64,000 bases of DNA from Hymenobacter aquaticus (GCF_004765605.1 NZ_SRLC01000001.1:1550001-1614000), one strand, 5' to 3'. Positions 15,379 to 24,822 are shown, numbered from the stretch's first letter. Numbers and translations: made by a program. The notes: generated by a model from the sequence alone, not told the origin.

Positions 15379-16299
15379 ATGAAAACCCTTCTCGTCCCCA
15401 TCGACCACACGGCCGCCGCCGAACACACGCTGGCCTATGCCAATAAGCTGGCCGTGCGTTGGCCGGCCGAGGTGGTGCTGCTCTACTGCCACGCCAGCTC
15501 GGCCCCGGCCCCGGCGGCCGCAGCCGAGCTGGCCGAGCAGGAGCAGCGGCTGCGGAGCCTGGTGGAACGCCTGCGCTACCAGCAGCTCGCCCGCCAGGAC
15601 GGCCGCCGGATTCAGTACCGCTACCGCCTCCTGCCCGGCTGCCTCCACGACCAGGTGCAGGCCGAAGCCCAACGGTGCGCCGCCGACCTGGTCGTGATGG
15701 GCCTGGAGCACATTGACTGCGGCCGGCAGGCCCCGCCCGGCAACCACGCCGCGGCCATTGCCGGGCTGGTGAGCTGCCCGGTGCTGGTAGTGCCGCCCGG
15801 TCGCCGCAGCCTGCCCAGCCGCCTGGTGTTTTCGGCCGACTTCAGCACCCTGCCGCCCAGTTTGCTGCCCCGGCTGTCGGCCCTGGAAGGCGCGTTTCCG
15901 GGTCCGCTGGATCTGGTGCAGTTCTATTCCCCGACCGAGCGGGACCGGCGCCGGCCGCTGAAACAGGCGCTCAGCCAAGCGGCGGCCCAGCTCACCTGGC
16001 CGGCCCCGACAACGCACCTGCTCGAAGACGATGCCCCGCTGGAAGGCATCAGCGAGTATTGTGCCCGCACCCAGGCCCAGCTGCTCATCATTGCCCCCGC
16101 CGACCAGGCCCAGCTGCTGCGCTACTTCGACTCGTGCTACACCACCACCCGGGCCTACCACACCCAGATTCCGGTGCTGGTGCTGCGCGCCGTGGAGCGC
16201 CAGCCCGCCGTGGCCTGCTGCGAGCGGTGCGCCGAACGGCTGGAGCAAGCCAAGCCCGCCGCCGTGCTGCCCAACTACCACGCCATCCGCTGGGCCTAG
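15379..16299 (+). CDS. Tandem-domain universal stress protein
   Basis: A 306-residue protein with two UspA folds. The first (residues 1-145) begins MKTLLVPIDHTAAAEHTLAYA and contains VVMGLEHIDCGRQAPPGNHAAAIAGLVSCPVLVVPPG, an ATP-binding-like G-x2-G-x9-G(S/N) region; the second (about 150-280) is more diverged. Usp genes are commonly near cco operons and respond to low oxygen. It lies 54 bases after the TauE/SafE-like gene and 46 bases before hemF, so it may be part of one long transcript. Confidence 0.9.
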   Translation: MKTLLVPIDHTAAAEHTLAYANKLAVRWPAEVVLLYCHASSAPAPAAAAELAEQEQRLRSLVERLRYQQLARQDGRRIQYRYRLLPGCLHDQVQAEAQRCAADLVVMGLEHIDCGRQAPPGNHAAAIAGLVSCPVLVVPPGRRSLPSRLVFSADFSTLPPSLLPRLSALEGAFPGPLDLVQFYSPTERDRRRPLKQALSQAAAQLTWPAPTTHLLEDDAPLEGISEYCARTQAQLLIIAPADQAQLLRYFDSCYTTTRAYHTQIPVLVLRAVERQPAVACCERCAERLEQAKPAAVLPNYHAIRWA

Positions 16300-16345
16300 C
16301 CGCCCGATTTGCCGTTGTTTTCCCCGCCGTTAACGCTTCATTCCC

Positions 16346-17272
16346 ATGTCTGCTTCCACCGCCGCTGTTGCCCCTTCCCGTCTGCTCGTCGAGAACTGGA
16401 TGCGCCAGTTTCAGGACTGGCTGTGCCACCGGCTGGAGCTGGCGGATGGCGGCGGAATACGTTTTGGGGAAGACGCCTGGGAGCACGCCAGCGGGGGTGG
16501 CGGGGCCACGCGGGTGCTGCTGAACGGGGCAGTACTGGAGAAAGGCGGCGTGGCTTTTTCGGCCGTATGGGGCGAGATGAGCGCGCCGGCCGCCCAGCAG
16601 CTGCTCATGCCCGACGCCCGCTACTTTGCCACCGGCGTATCGGTGGTGCAGCACCCGCGCAGCCCCCGGGTTCCGATTTCGCACATGAACGTGCGCTATT
16701 TCGAGGCCGGCAACGGCGAGGCCTGGTTTGGCGGCGGCCTGGATCTGACCCCGATTTACGTCGATGAGCAGCAGGCCCGCTGGTTTCACGAGCAGATCCG
16801 GGAAACCTGCGACCAGCACCACCCCGACTATTACCCGCGCTTCAAGCAGTGGGCCGACGACTACTTTTACCTGGCGCACCGCCAGGAAACCCGCGGCGTG
16901 GGCGGCATTTTCTTCGACCGGCTCGCCGTGGGGCCGGATGGCTCGTTTGAGGAGCTGTTCGCCTTCGTGCAGGACGTGGGCGAAGTTTACGGCCGCGCCT
17001 ACGCCACCATCATGCGCCAGAACCGCGACCTGCCCTACTCGGAGCGGGAAAAGCAGTGGCAGCTGGTGCGCCGGGGCCGCTACGCCGAGTTCAACCTGGC
17101 CATCGACCGGGGCACGCGCTTCGGCCTCGAAACCGGGGGCCGCACCGAGAGCATCCTGATGAGCCTGCCGCCCCAGGCCGAGTGGCACTACAACCTCACG
17201 CCCGAGCCCGGCTCGGCCGAGGAAGCCACCCAGCAGTGGCTGCGCAAGGGCATCGACTGGGTAAGCCAGTAG
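16346..17272 (+). CDS. hemF: Oxygen-dependent coproporphyrinogen III oxidase
   Basis: A 308-residue HemF. Diagnostic stretches include RVPISHMNVRYFE, WFGGGLDLTPIYV, RGVGGIFFDRL, EFNLAIDRGTRFGLETGGRTESILMSLPP and a C-terminal EWHYN. It converts coproporphyrinogen III to protoporphyrinogen IX using oxygen, a late step of haem synthesis. Placement directly after the cbb3 genes makes sense, as the oxidase needs haems b and c. It is notable that the oxygen-requiring HemF and not the radical-SAM HemN accompanies a microaerobic oxidase. Start ATG 16346. Confidence 0.96.
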   Translation: MSASTAAVAPSRLLVENWMRQFQDWLCHRLELADGGGIRFGEDAWEHASGGGGATRVLLNGAVLEKGGVAFSAVWGEMSAPAAQQLLMPDARYFATGVSVVQHPRSPRVPISHMNVRYFEAGNGEAWFGGGLDLTPIYVDEQQARWFHEQIRETCDQHHPDYYPRFKQWADDYFYLAHRQETRGVGGIFFDRLAVGPDGSFEELFAFVQDVGEVYGRAYATIMRQNRDLPYSEREKQWQLVRRGRYAEFNLAIDRGTRFGLETGGRTESILMSLPPQAEWHYNLTPEPGSAEEATQQWLRKGIDWVSQ

Positions 17273-17306
17273 CCCCGCGCCGTTCCGGCACGGCCCCGCC
17301 CAAGCT

Positions 17307-18974
17307 CTACTGCCCGGCCTGCTGATCCAGAAACAGGTAGCGGCGGCGGTTCGACTCGGGCTCGGCTTTCGTTTCGACATCTACGCGCAGCACCTGGCTG
17401 CCAGCGCTTTGCGCGGCGGGCCAGGTAGGCAGGCCGGCGCCATTGGGGTTGCCGGTTTTGATGAAGTTGGCAAAATAGCCTTGCAGCGTTTCCGATACGC
17501 GGTAGTCGGCTGGGGTCCAGGCAAAGGCCGTGTTGGTGGCCAGGTTGCCGAGGGCATACTCTATTTCGGCCGAATGCACCGCCCCGGCCGCGGGGCCCGT
17601 AGCCGCCTCACCAGCCACCGCCGGGCGGGGCCGGGCGTAGAGGTAGCGGTACACCGGCGGCCCGCCCGCGCGTTGGTGCGCCTCGGCCCACTTCCAGGTG
17701 CTGTAGGCAATGAACCGGTCGCCGGCCAGGTCGGTGGCCGACTGTGCCGCCTCGGCATCGGTGGCGGCCGGGTACAGGCGCAGGGCTTCTGCGGCCCGGG
17801 GGCCGTAGAGCTGTTGCACGACGGCGCGGAAATTCTCCGCCGTGGGCGGCTGGTTACCCAGCAAAAAGCCCGCATTCATTTCCTGCGAGTTCCAGCCTAC
17901 CAGCAGCGGCACCGGGGCTTGCTGTCCGGCCGCAAACGTAGCCGCTGGCGGCTGGGCAAAGAAATAACCGTCGATGGTGGGCTGAAACCGGGCCACGCCG
18001 GGCGCCCCGGCCGCCGCCAGCAGCTGGCCGGCCGGCAGGGCCCGCAGCGCCGCCAGCGAAGTAGCCCCCAGCCTGGCCGCAAAAGCCGCGCCGGTGGCTT
18101 CGCCTGCCGCCAGCGCCACGGGCCCGAAGCTGCTGTTCAGCAGCGAGCCACTTTCGCCGATGGCGCGGGCAAACAGGTGCCGGGCTTGCGCGGAAGCCAT
18201 TTGGGCACTCACCGACATAGCCCCGGCCGACTCGCCGGCAATGGTCACCTGCCGCGGGTCGCCGCCGAAAGCCGCAATGTTCTGCTGCACCCAGCGCAGG
18301 GCCGCCGTCTGATCCAGAAAGCCATAGTTGCCGGACGCCTGGCGGCCCGACTCCTGGCTGAGCGCCGGGTGGGCCAGAAAGCCGAACACGCCCAGCCGGT
18401 AGTTGACTGTGACGGCCACGATGCCGCGGCGGGCCATGCTTTCGCCGTCGTAGCGCGGCTCCGACCCGTCGCCGGCCTGGAAGCCGCCCCCGTAGAAGTA
18501 CACCAGCACCGGCCGCCGCTCCCGCCCCGACTTGGCCGGCGTCCAGACGTTGAGGTACAGACAATCCTCGCTGACGGCGGGGGAGCGGAACTGCATGTCG
18601 GCGTAGAGCGGCAGCTGCATGGGCCGGGGCCCGAACTGCCGGGCCGGCCGCACGCCCGACCATTTCGGCACGGGCTGGGGCTCTTTCCAGCGCAACGGGC
18701 CCACCGGTGGCGCCGCAAACGGCACGCCCTTAAACGTGCGGATGCCGGCCGCCGTCGTGCTGCCTTCCAAAATTCCGTCGGTAATCCGCACCTGAGTTGA
18801 CGCCGGGGTGGCCGGTTGTTGCCGGCTGGTTTGGGCTTGCCCGGGTCCGGTAGCCGCCAGCACCAGCCACAGGCCGACTACGCCGCAGAAGCCCGCCCGC
18901 CACCACGGCGGGCGGTTTGCAGTTGAGACAGGAAGCAAATACGCGCCGAAGGACGCCCCACTGGATAACTTCAT
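17307..18974 (-). CDS. Secreted type-B carboxylesterase
   Basis: A 555-residue carboxylesterase/lipase with an N-terminal signal peptide (residues 27-48, ending GPGQAQT). Family landmarks: FKGVPFAAPPVGPLRW (81-96), SEDCLYLNVW (135-144), oxyanion motif YGGGF (161-165), nucleophile elbow GESAG with Ser249, and a C-terminal region with the catalytic His (expected in GAVHSAEIEYALGN). It hydrolyses esters of unknown type in the periplasm or outside the cell. It is transcribed toward hemF and the two genes converge with a 34-base gap. The ATG at 18974 was chosen as it gives a normal signal peptide; longer N-termini lack one. Confidence 0.9.
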   Translation of the reverse strand: MKLSSGASFGAYLLPVSTANRPPWWRAGFCGVVGLWLVLAATGPGQAQTSRQQPATPASTQVRITDGILEGSTTAAGIRTFKGVPFAAPPVGPLRWKEPQPVPKWSGVRPARQFGPRPMQLPLYADMQFRSPAVSEDCLYLNVWTPAKSGRERRPVLVYFYGGGFQAGDGSEPRYDGESMARRGIVAVTVNYRLGVFGFLAHPALSQESGRQASGNYGFLDQTAALRWVQQNIAAFGGDPRQVTIAGESAGAMSVSAQMASAQARHLFARAIGESGSLLNSSFGPVALAAGEATGAAFAARLGATSLAALRALPAGQLLAAAGAPGVARFQPTIDGYFFAQPPAATFAAGQQAPVPLLVGWNSQEMNAGFLLGNQPPTAENFRAVVQQLYGPRAAEALRLYPAATDAEAAQSATDLAGDRFIAYSTWKWAEAHQRAGGPPVYRYLYARPRPAVAGEAATGPAAGAVHSAEIEYALGNLATNTAFAWTPADYRVSETLQGYFANFIKTGNPNGAGLPTWPAAQSAGSQVLRVDVETKAEPESNRRRYLFLDQQAGQ

Positions 18975-19323
18975 AACCCGGAAAAGCAGAAGAAAGGACT
19001 CTATATACGGCGTAAATAACAACCGAATTTGGCTTATCGACCATGCGTCCGGCCTCAGCCACGAAACAGGCCGGAGCGGGGACGCGGCCGAAGTACCGGC
19101 CGAATGCTCCGGAAAGTATGCCCCTCCGCTGCCCGTTGCTTCTTCCTTACCGCGTGGCGAAGGCCATTCTCCTGACAGACATACCCTATGGGCATCATAG
19201 CCCATGACCGGAGGCCGGCTAGTGGACAAAAGCGGCATACTTGTCTGTTTTTGCTAGCTTACAGCACAATGGGGCCCGTTTTTCGCCCTTTGGGTTTGGT
19301 TATCTGATGCCAACAATCGTTTC
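18975..19323. other. Divergent intergenic region without recognised gene
   Basis: 349 bases between the carboxylesterase and the histidine kinase. I see a short dyad (ATGGGC-N6-GCCCAT, 19189-19206) but no convincing promoter match, RNA gene or repeat. Confidence 0.5.
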
Positions 19324-20379
19324 GTGGAACAAACAAAACAGCGGTGGTACTGGGGGTTGCAGCTCATTGGCTGGACCACCTGCGCGCTGGCGCAGCTGTA
19401 TGCGCTAACCAGCTTCGGGCGCTTCCTGCCCGAGCCCCACGCCCTGACGTACGTGCTGACCGTGTCCCTGGCGGGCCTCGTCTGCACGCACGCCTACCGG
19501 GGCCTGCTGCTCCGCTTCGACTTGCTGGGGCGGCCCCTGAGTCAGCAGGCCGGGTTGGCGGCCCTGGCCCTGGTGGGCATCACCCTGCTGATTCAGGCCG
19601 TGGCCTGGCTGCACAGCGCCCTGACCACCCATAGCTGGCACGCTTATTCGCAGCGCACCTTCGTGGTGGGCATCCTGGCCATGGGCCGCTACCTGGTTAT
19701 CTGGCTGCTGACCTACCACCTGTTTGCCGCCGGCCAGCGCCTGACGCGCACCGAGCTGCACCAACTGCGCGTGCAGGCCGCCCTGCGCCAGGCTCAGTTT
19801 GAAACCCTGCGGGCCCAGCTGAACCCGCACTTTCTGTTTAATGCCCTGAACAGCATCCGGGCCCTGACGCTGCTCGACCCCGACGGCGCCCGCGCGGCCG
19901 TCACGCAGCTGGCCGATTTGCTGCGCTACACCCTGCAGCTGGAGCAGTGGCCCCTGATTCCGCTGCACGAGGAGCTGGTGGCTGTCCGGGATTACCTGGC
20001 CCTGGAGCAGGTGCGGTTTGGCCACCGGCTCCGCTGCCGCATTGCCGTGCCGGATGAGGCCCTGGCCTGGCTGGTGCCGCCGGTGATGGTGCTGACCCTG
20101 GTGGAAAACGCCGTGAAGCACGGCATTGCGGCGTGCCCGGCGGGCGGCACGGTTTCCATCGATGCCACGCTCGTTGCCGGCGCCCTCACCCTGCACGTGC
20201 GGCAGCCCGGCAGCCTGCCGCCGGCCGGCCCGGCGCCAGGTGCCGGGCTGGGGTTGGCCAATACCCGGCAACGCCTGCTGGCACTTTATGGCCCGGCCGC
20301 GACGCTGGACCTGCGCGAGGCTCCCGCGGGCGTCGTGCTGGCTACCTTGCACCTTCCTATTGCTCCCGTCACCCGATGA
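19324..20379 (+). CDS. LytS/YehU-type membrane histidine kinase
   Basis: A 351-residue sensor kinase. Residues 10-135 hold about four membrane helices, followed by a short coiled linker and the His_kinase domain with phospho-acceptor motif AQLNPHFLFNALNSIRAL (His169), then an HATPase domain with N-box LVENAVKHGI and G-box GAGLGLANTRQRL. The start is a GTG at 19324; no in-frame ATG lies before the first helix. It overlaps the response-regulator gene by ATGA, so the two form a two-component system. The signal is unknown. Confidence 0.92.
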   Translation: MEQTKQRWYWGLQLIGWTTCALAQLYALTSFGRFLPEPHALTYVLTVSLAGLVCTHAYRGLLLRFDLLGRPLSQQAGLAALALVGITLLIQAVAWLHSALTTHSWHAYSQRTFVVGILAMGRYLVIWLLTYHLFAAGQRLTRTELHQLRVQAALRQAQFETLRAQLNPHFLFNALNSIRALTLLDPDGARAAVTQLADLLRYTLQLEQWPLIPLHEELVAVRDYLALEQVRFGHRLRCRIAVPDEALAWLVPPVMVLTLVENAVKHGIAACPAGGTVSIDATLVAGALTLHVRQPGSLPPAGPAPGAGLGLANTRQRLLALYGPAATLDLREAPAGVVLATLHLPIAPVTR

Positions 20380-21110
20380 AAACCCTGACCACGGTTCTGG
20401 TAGAAGATGAGCCCCTGGCGCGCCAAGAGCTGCGCTACCTGCTGGCGGCCCACCCCGACGTGCAGGTGCTGGGCGAAGCCGCCGATGCCGACCAGGCCCG
20501 GACCCTGCTCACCCAGTGCCGGCCCCAACTGTTGCTGCTCGATATTGCCCTGCCCGGCACCACCGGCTTCGACCTGCTCGAATCCCTGGACGAAGTACCG
20601 CCGGCGGTGGTGTTCGTCACGGCCTACAACCATTTCGCCACCCGCGCCTTCGACGTCAGCGCCCTGGACTACCTGCTCAAGCCCGTGCACCCGGCCCGGC
20701 TGGCACAGGCCCTCACGCGGGCCCGCCAGCTAGTCGGGCCCCAGCCCACCGAGCCGGCCGCGCGCCCGGTGCGCTTGCAGGCCCACAGCCAGGTTTTTCT
20801 TAAAGAAGGGGACCATTGCCACTTTGTGCGGCTGGCCGACATTCGCCTGCTCGAAGCCGAGGGCAATTACGTGCGCGTCCACTTCGGGCAGCAGGCCCTG
20901 CTGCTGCACAAATCCTTGCAGCACATGGAAGAGCGGCTGCCCGCCGACTTGTTTTTCCGCGTCAACCGCCAGCAGATTCTCAACCTGACTACCATCGAAA
21001 AAGTCCACGCGTATTTCAAGGGAGGCTTGCTGCTGGAAGTGCAGGGCGGCCACCGCATCACGGTTTCGACCCGGCAGGCCGTGCGCTTCAAAGAGACCCT
21101 GAGCCTGTAA
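20376..21110 (+). CDS. LytTR-type response regulator
   Basis: A 244-residue regulator with an N-terminal receiver domain (VEDEPLARQELR, phospho-acceptor Asp56 in LLLLDIALPG, conserved Lys in DYLLKPV) and a C-terminal LytTR DNA-binding domain (about 140-244, with IRLLEAEGNYVRVHF and FFRVNRQQILNLTTIEKV). It is translationally coupled to the kinase through ATGA. The gene ends 45 bases before a strong hairpin shared with the convergent T9SS gene. Confidence 0.95.
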   Translation: MKTLTTVLVEDEPLARQELRYLLAAHPDVQVLGEAADADQARTLLTQCRPQLLLLDIALPGTTGFDLLESLDEVPPAVVFVTAYNHFATRAFDVSALDYLLKPVHPARLAQALTRARQLVGPQPTEPAARPVRLQAHSQVFLKEGDHCHFVRLADIRLLEAEGNYVRVHFGQQALLLHKSLQHMEERLPADLFFRVNRQQILNLTTIEKVHAYFKGGLLLEVQGGHRITVSTRQAVRFKETLSL

Positions 21111-21155
21111 GCCCGCAGCGGCCGGGCGACAGACTTACCGCTACCGGCTAAAGCC

Positions 21156-21191
21156 AACCGGCCGTCCTCGTTGCAGCGAGAACGGCCGGTT
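21156..21191. terminator. Bidirectional terminator hairpin
   Basis: AACCGGCCGT (21156-21165) pairs with ACGGCCGGTT (21182-21191), with an inner CTCG/CGAG stem. It is flanked by short A- and T-rich tails and lies between the convergent response-regulator and T9SS genes. Confidence 0.75.
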
Positions 21192-21215
21192 GACTTTACG
21201 GTACTCCGCTACTGC

Positions 21216-22451
21216 TTAGCGCAGCAGCAGTTGTTGCTGCTGGCTGAGGCCGCCGGCGGTCAGCCGAACCACGTACAGGCCCGGCGCTAGCCCCTGGGTA
21301 GGCAGGGCCACCCGCTGCTCGGCGAAGGGCGTGGCCGTGGGCGAAAGGCTGCGCACGACGCGGCCGGCCAGATCGAGCACGTCGATAGTCGCGGCTTCGG
21401 CCCGGGGCAGGCGGAACGTGGCCTGCGCCTGTCCCGCGCTGGCCGGGTTTGGCAGCAGCGTCAGGCCCGCGGCCAGCGCGTGCGCCGAGGCGGTGCCGTT
21501 TACCACCTGGTAGCTGTACTGGTACCGGTAATAGTCTACGTAGGCGCTGCTGGCCGGCTTGTAGAGCTGGGTGGTGATGCTGCTCAGGCTGCCGTTGGCG
21601 TCGTAGGCAAACAGATTCTGGCCGGCGTTGATCCAGGCGTTTCCGTTCCAGCTTTCTACCAGGGTACGGACGACGCGCACGGGCTGCTGGGTGCTGTAGA
21701 AGTACGTTTCCCGCCGGTAATTCTGGTAGGTCGTGCCATTGAGCGGCACCTGCTGGGTAACTTCCTGCTCGATGGCGCCGGCGGCGTTGTAGGTGGAAAG
21801 GTATTTTTCCAGGGGCTGCCACCCTTGCGTGGCATCATCAAACTGCTGCACCTCCTCTACCACGGGCAGGCTCTGGGCATTGTAGGTGAACAGGGAACGG
21901 CTCGAATTGTAATACGAGCCCCCGGAAAACCCCTCCAGCAGCAGCTGGCTGAGCAGATCCTGCGCGCTATAGGTATAAGTGTCGCGGCCGTAGTTCTGCC
22001 AGTTAACTCCCAGCTGCCAGCGCAGGGTCGATTGGGCCAGCTTGCCGCTGGAGGTGTACGAATTGGCTTTGGCAAACCGCGGAGTGGCCGTTCCCGCCGT
22101 GTTAAACGAGAAGGTAGTATCGGTAAGCACGGCATTGGCGGCAGTAAAGCGGCGGTGGTTGCGCCGGGTTGCCGTCCAGCTGCTGCCCCCGTTGCCCGAC
22201 TGCTCCCGCAGAACAACGGCGGGCAGCTGAGCCGCCGTGAAGCGGCTGTTGGTCGTGCGCAGCGTATCCTTCCAGGCGGCAGCCCGGTAGATTTGTTCCA
22301 GCGCCCGGGTTTGCACGTACGCGTCAGTAGACCGCGCCGAGGCCGCCAGCGCGTGCGGGGCGTGGTGTTTTACCAGGTCAGCTTGTTGGGCGGAGGCATG
22401 AAAAGCGCCAGCCAAGCAGGCCAGCAGCGTGGGAGTAAATAGTTTACGCAT
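21216..22451 (-). CDS. Secreted T9SS cargo protein with repeated Tyr-rich segments
   Basis: A 411-residue protein: signal peptide (1-21, ending FHASAQQ), a central region of Tyr/Asn-rich repeats resembling RHS/YD-type or T9SS repeat units (WQNYGRDTYTYSAQDLL, LFTYNAQSLPVVEEVQ, YQNYRRETYFYS), and a C-terminal sorting domain (about 335-411) with LLPNPASAGQAQATF and a terminal LSQQQQLLLR. It should be exported by T9SS. Function is unknown. It has no near neighbour on the same strand; a terminator separates it from the convergent two-component system. Confidence 0.85.
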   Translation of the reverse strand: MRKLFTPTLLACLAGAFHASAQQADLVKHHAPHALAASARSTDAYVQTRALEQIYRAAAWKDTLRTTNSRFTAAQLPAVVLREQSGNGGSSWTATRRNHRRFTAANAVLTDTTFSFNTAGTATPRFAKANSYTSSGKLAQSTLRWQLGVNWQNYGRDTYTYSAQDLLSQLLLEGFSGGSYYNSSRSLFTYNAQSLPVVEEVQQFDDATQGWQPLEKYLSTYNAAGAIEQEVTQQVPLNGTTYQNYRRETYFYSTQQPVRVVRTLVESWNGNAWINAGQNLFAYDANGSLSSITTQLYKPASSAYVDYYRYQYSYQVVNGTASAHALAAGLTLLPNPASAGQAQATFRLPRAEAATIDVLDLAGRVVRSLSPTATPFAEQRVALPTQGLAPGLYVVRLTAGGLSQQQQLLLR

Positions 22452-22697
22452 TGAAGTAGAAAAGGTCAGCGAAACGCGGCTCAGTGGGCAGGGCAGCTTC
22501 CTGGCGGCCCTATCCCCCGGTGATATCCTAAAGAACCGCCGCCCGGAGCCCGGGGCCAACGGCTTTTCCACGAGCGTAGATATTACGGGCCAAGCGCCGC
22601 AATTCCGGGGTAAGGCCAGCGTCGGGGCAGGTTGCTGCGCTGCCGGGCAGACGCGTTTTGCCCGCATTGGCGCGCCAGTCGCTTCGTTTTCGGGCAT

Positions 22698-22723
22698 AAA
22701 AAAAGGACGCCGAATCGACGTCC
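22698..22723 (-). terminator. Orphan intrinsic terminator
   Basis: Read on the minus strand, GGACGTCGATTCGGCGTCC is followed by a run of seven T. No annotated gene ends just upstream of it, since the CHRD gene already has its own hairpin about 200 bases earlier. Confidence 0.7.
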
Positions 22724-22917
22724 CCTTTTCCACAACCAAAACACCTAAAAAACTATTCTTTCAGAATTTTTCATAACAATATCTGTGCCAGAAAACAGAT
22801 TCAACTTCTTAAAAACTGCTTGATTAGCTTTTTTCTACTGCCCGTCGACTCACTCTTTTATCCAGCTTCTGCTTGGCAAAAGCGGCGGGCGGGCAGCAGA
22901 TATTCTTCGCGGCAAAA

Positions 22918-22945
22918 TCGGGGCCGAACTTCTGGCCGGCCCCGA
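22918..22945 (-). terminator. Terminator of the CHRD gene
   Basis: TCGGGGCCG and CGGCCCCGA form a stem flanked by AAA and TTT, 12 bases after the CHRD protein stop codon. Confidence 0.75.
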
Positions 22946-22956
22946 CTTTGCTGGCG

Positions 22957-24822
22957 CTACTGCTTAAGAATGCGGGTAATGACGCTGCTACTGCCTGCCC
23001 GCAGCGTTACCAGGTACACGCCGCTGGGCAGGCTGGCCGCCTCGAGCGGCACCTGGTTGGCACCCGGCCGGACGGCTACCGGAGCCGTAAGGCGCGTGCG
23101 ACCCAGCAGGTCGGTTATCTGCACCACGCCGGCCTCATTGGCGCGGGCCTCGAAGGAGAGCGTGAAGCGGCTCTGGAACGGGCTGGGGAAGGCAGCAAAC
23201 GACTCGGCGGCCACGGCCGGGGCGGCACTCAGCACGGCCTGCAGGTTGCGGGCTCCGCGGAAAACCTGCCCCCGCACCTCGCCGCCGGGAAACTGCGCCG
23301 TATGCAGGTTCACGTACATGCTGTCGGTGCGAAACTGGATGGAGCGGCGGGTGGTGAACGGCTGGGCCGTGTTGCTGGCCTGCCAGTAGCCGTAGGCCGC
23401 CGTGGGGGCCGTGGCATTGTCGAAGAAGGGCACCAGGTTGAACACCACGGGCCCCGACTCGTTGCGCCGACCGGTATGGAAGTGGCCGCCCGTGGGCACG
23501 CCGGTCAGGCCGCGCCACACCAGCATGAAGTGGGCGTTGTTCTGGTCCCGGTCGATGGACACCAGGCCCGAGCCCAGGCCCGGGCTGTTGGTGGGCGTGG
23601 GCCGCTCCTGCGCCCCGTTCAGGCTAAAGGTGTAGCCCTCCCGCGCCACGCGGTAGACCTGCCCCCGGATTTCGCCGTTCGGGTTGGCCGCCGTGTTGAG
23701 CACCAGGTTCACGCCGCCGGTGATAAACGCGTTGGCCGCCGCCGTATTCAGGTTGCTGAACGTGACGGAAAACGCGTTGGTCGTCAGGGTGGTGAGGGCC
23801 ACGCGGCTCAGGCGGGTGGCGCTGGCGTTGGATTGGCCCGCCTCGGCCAGGTACACGTCGAGGCTGGTGGGCGCCCCGCTCAGCCCCGCAAACGACAGGG
23901 TCAGGCGCAGCGTGTCGAGCCCCGCATTCAGCTCGCCCAAAGCTACGGCTTTGGCCGTCGTAGTCACGGCGGGCACCATCTGGGCCCCGTCGAGGCGGGC
24001 GTCGTGGCCCACCAGGCGGGCCCGGCTGGCCAATTGCCCCCGAATTTCGCCGCCGGGATTGGCGGCCGTGTGCACGTTGATGTAGATGTTGCCCGCTTCC
24101 AGGGCCGTGACGAAAGCCGGCGTGACGCCCACCTCGCCCTCAATGACTTTGCCCGAGAGGTAGGGCAGCAAATCCAGAATAACGGGGCCGGCCGCGCCGG
24201 GGGCCGCGTTGTGGAAGTGGGTGTTGGTAATAGCCCCGCTCAGCCCATCGACCACCGTGCGAAACTTCAGCCGGGTTTTATCCTGCGACAACACGAACGT
24301 GCCCACGCCCAGCGCCGGCGTCGAAACAGGCGGGGTTTCCTGGCCGCCGGTCAGGGTGGCAGCGTACAGGAACTCGGTTTCGACTTCAATCTGCCCCCGA
24401 ATTTCGCCCCCGGGGTTGGTAGCCGTGTGCACGTTGATGTAGTAGTCGCCGCGCAGGTAGCGCCGCAGCTTCTGGTTGTCGAGGTCGGCCCCGGTCAGGA
24501 AGCCCACTAGTCGGTTGCCCTGCACGAAGCGCAGCAGATCGGTGACGATGGGCCCGGACGCGCCCCGGCGGCCCAGGTGGGTATGCGCCCCGGTGATGGG
24601 CCCGCTCAGGTTGTTGAACGTCGCATTGAGAAAGAGCGTGTCGCGGGTGGCATTCAGCGTGAAGCTGGCCACGCCCTGCCCGGGCGTATTCACGGCGGGC
24701 ACTTCCTGGGCGCCTTCCAGCTTGGCCGATAAGAGCAGGTGGGCCCGCAGGTGGTCGGCCGGGGCCCGGAGCGCGCCGAGCAGCAGCAACAGGACGAAAA
24801 GCAGCGTACGTTTTGGGTGCAT
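22957..24822 (-). CDS. Secreted four-CHRD-domain T9SS protein
   Basis: A 621-residue protein with a signal peptide (1-22) and four tandem CHRD (chordin-like) domains, each running from a GAQEVPAVNT-like start to an INVHTAxNPGGEIRGQ-like end: about residues 32-148, 150-270, 273-395 and 398-530. A C-terminal T9SS sorting domain (about 545-621) starts FPSPFQSRFTLSFEA and ends in a basic Arg-Ile-Leu-Lys-Gln. CHRD domains in bacteria are of unknown biochemical role but usually extracellular. The third repeat has a diverged ending (NLVLNTAANPNGEIRGQ). Start ATG 24822 gives a good signal peptide. Confidence 0.93.
   Translation of the reverse strand: MHPKRTLLFVLLLLLGALRAPADHLRAHLLLSAKLEGAQEVPAVNTPGQGVASFTLNATRDTLFLNATFNNLSGPITGAHTHLGRRGASGPIVTDLLRFVQGNRLVGFLTGADLDNQKLRRYLRGDYYINVHTATNPGGEIRGQIEVETEFLYAATLTGGQETPPVSTPALGVGTFVLSQDKTRLKFRTVVDGLSGAITNTHFHNAAPGAAGPVILDLLPYLSGKVIEGEVGVTPAFVTALEAGNIYINVHTAANPGGEIRGQLASRARLVGHDARLDGAQMVPAVTTTAKAVALGELNAGLDTLRLTLSFAGLSGAPTSLDVYLAEAGQSNASATRLSRVALTTLTTNAFSVTFSNLNTAAANAFITGGVNLVLNTAANPNGEIRGQVYRVAREGYTFSLNGAQERPTPTNSPGLGSGLVSIDRDQNNAHFMLVWRGLTGVPTGGHFHTGRRNESGPVVFNLVPFFDNATAPTAAYGYWQASNTAQPFTTRRSIQFRTDSMYVNLHTAQFPGGEVRGQVFRGARNLQAVLSAAPAVAAESFAAFPSPFQSRFTLSFEARANEAGVVQITDLLGRTRLTAPVAVRPGANQVPLEAASLPSGVYLVTLRAGSSSVITRILKQ

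Larger units (their letters stand above)
22452..22956. other. 505-base gap with two terminators and an AT-rich segment
   Basis: Between the two minus-strand T9SS genes. It holds the CHRD gene terminator (22918-22945), an AT-rich stretch of about 190 bases (22724-22917) and a second intrinsic terminator on the minus strand (22698-22723). No protein gene with support is seen. Confidence 0.6.
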
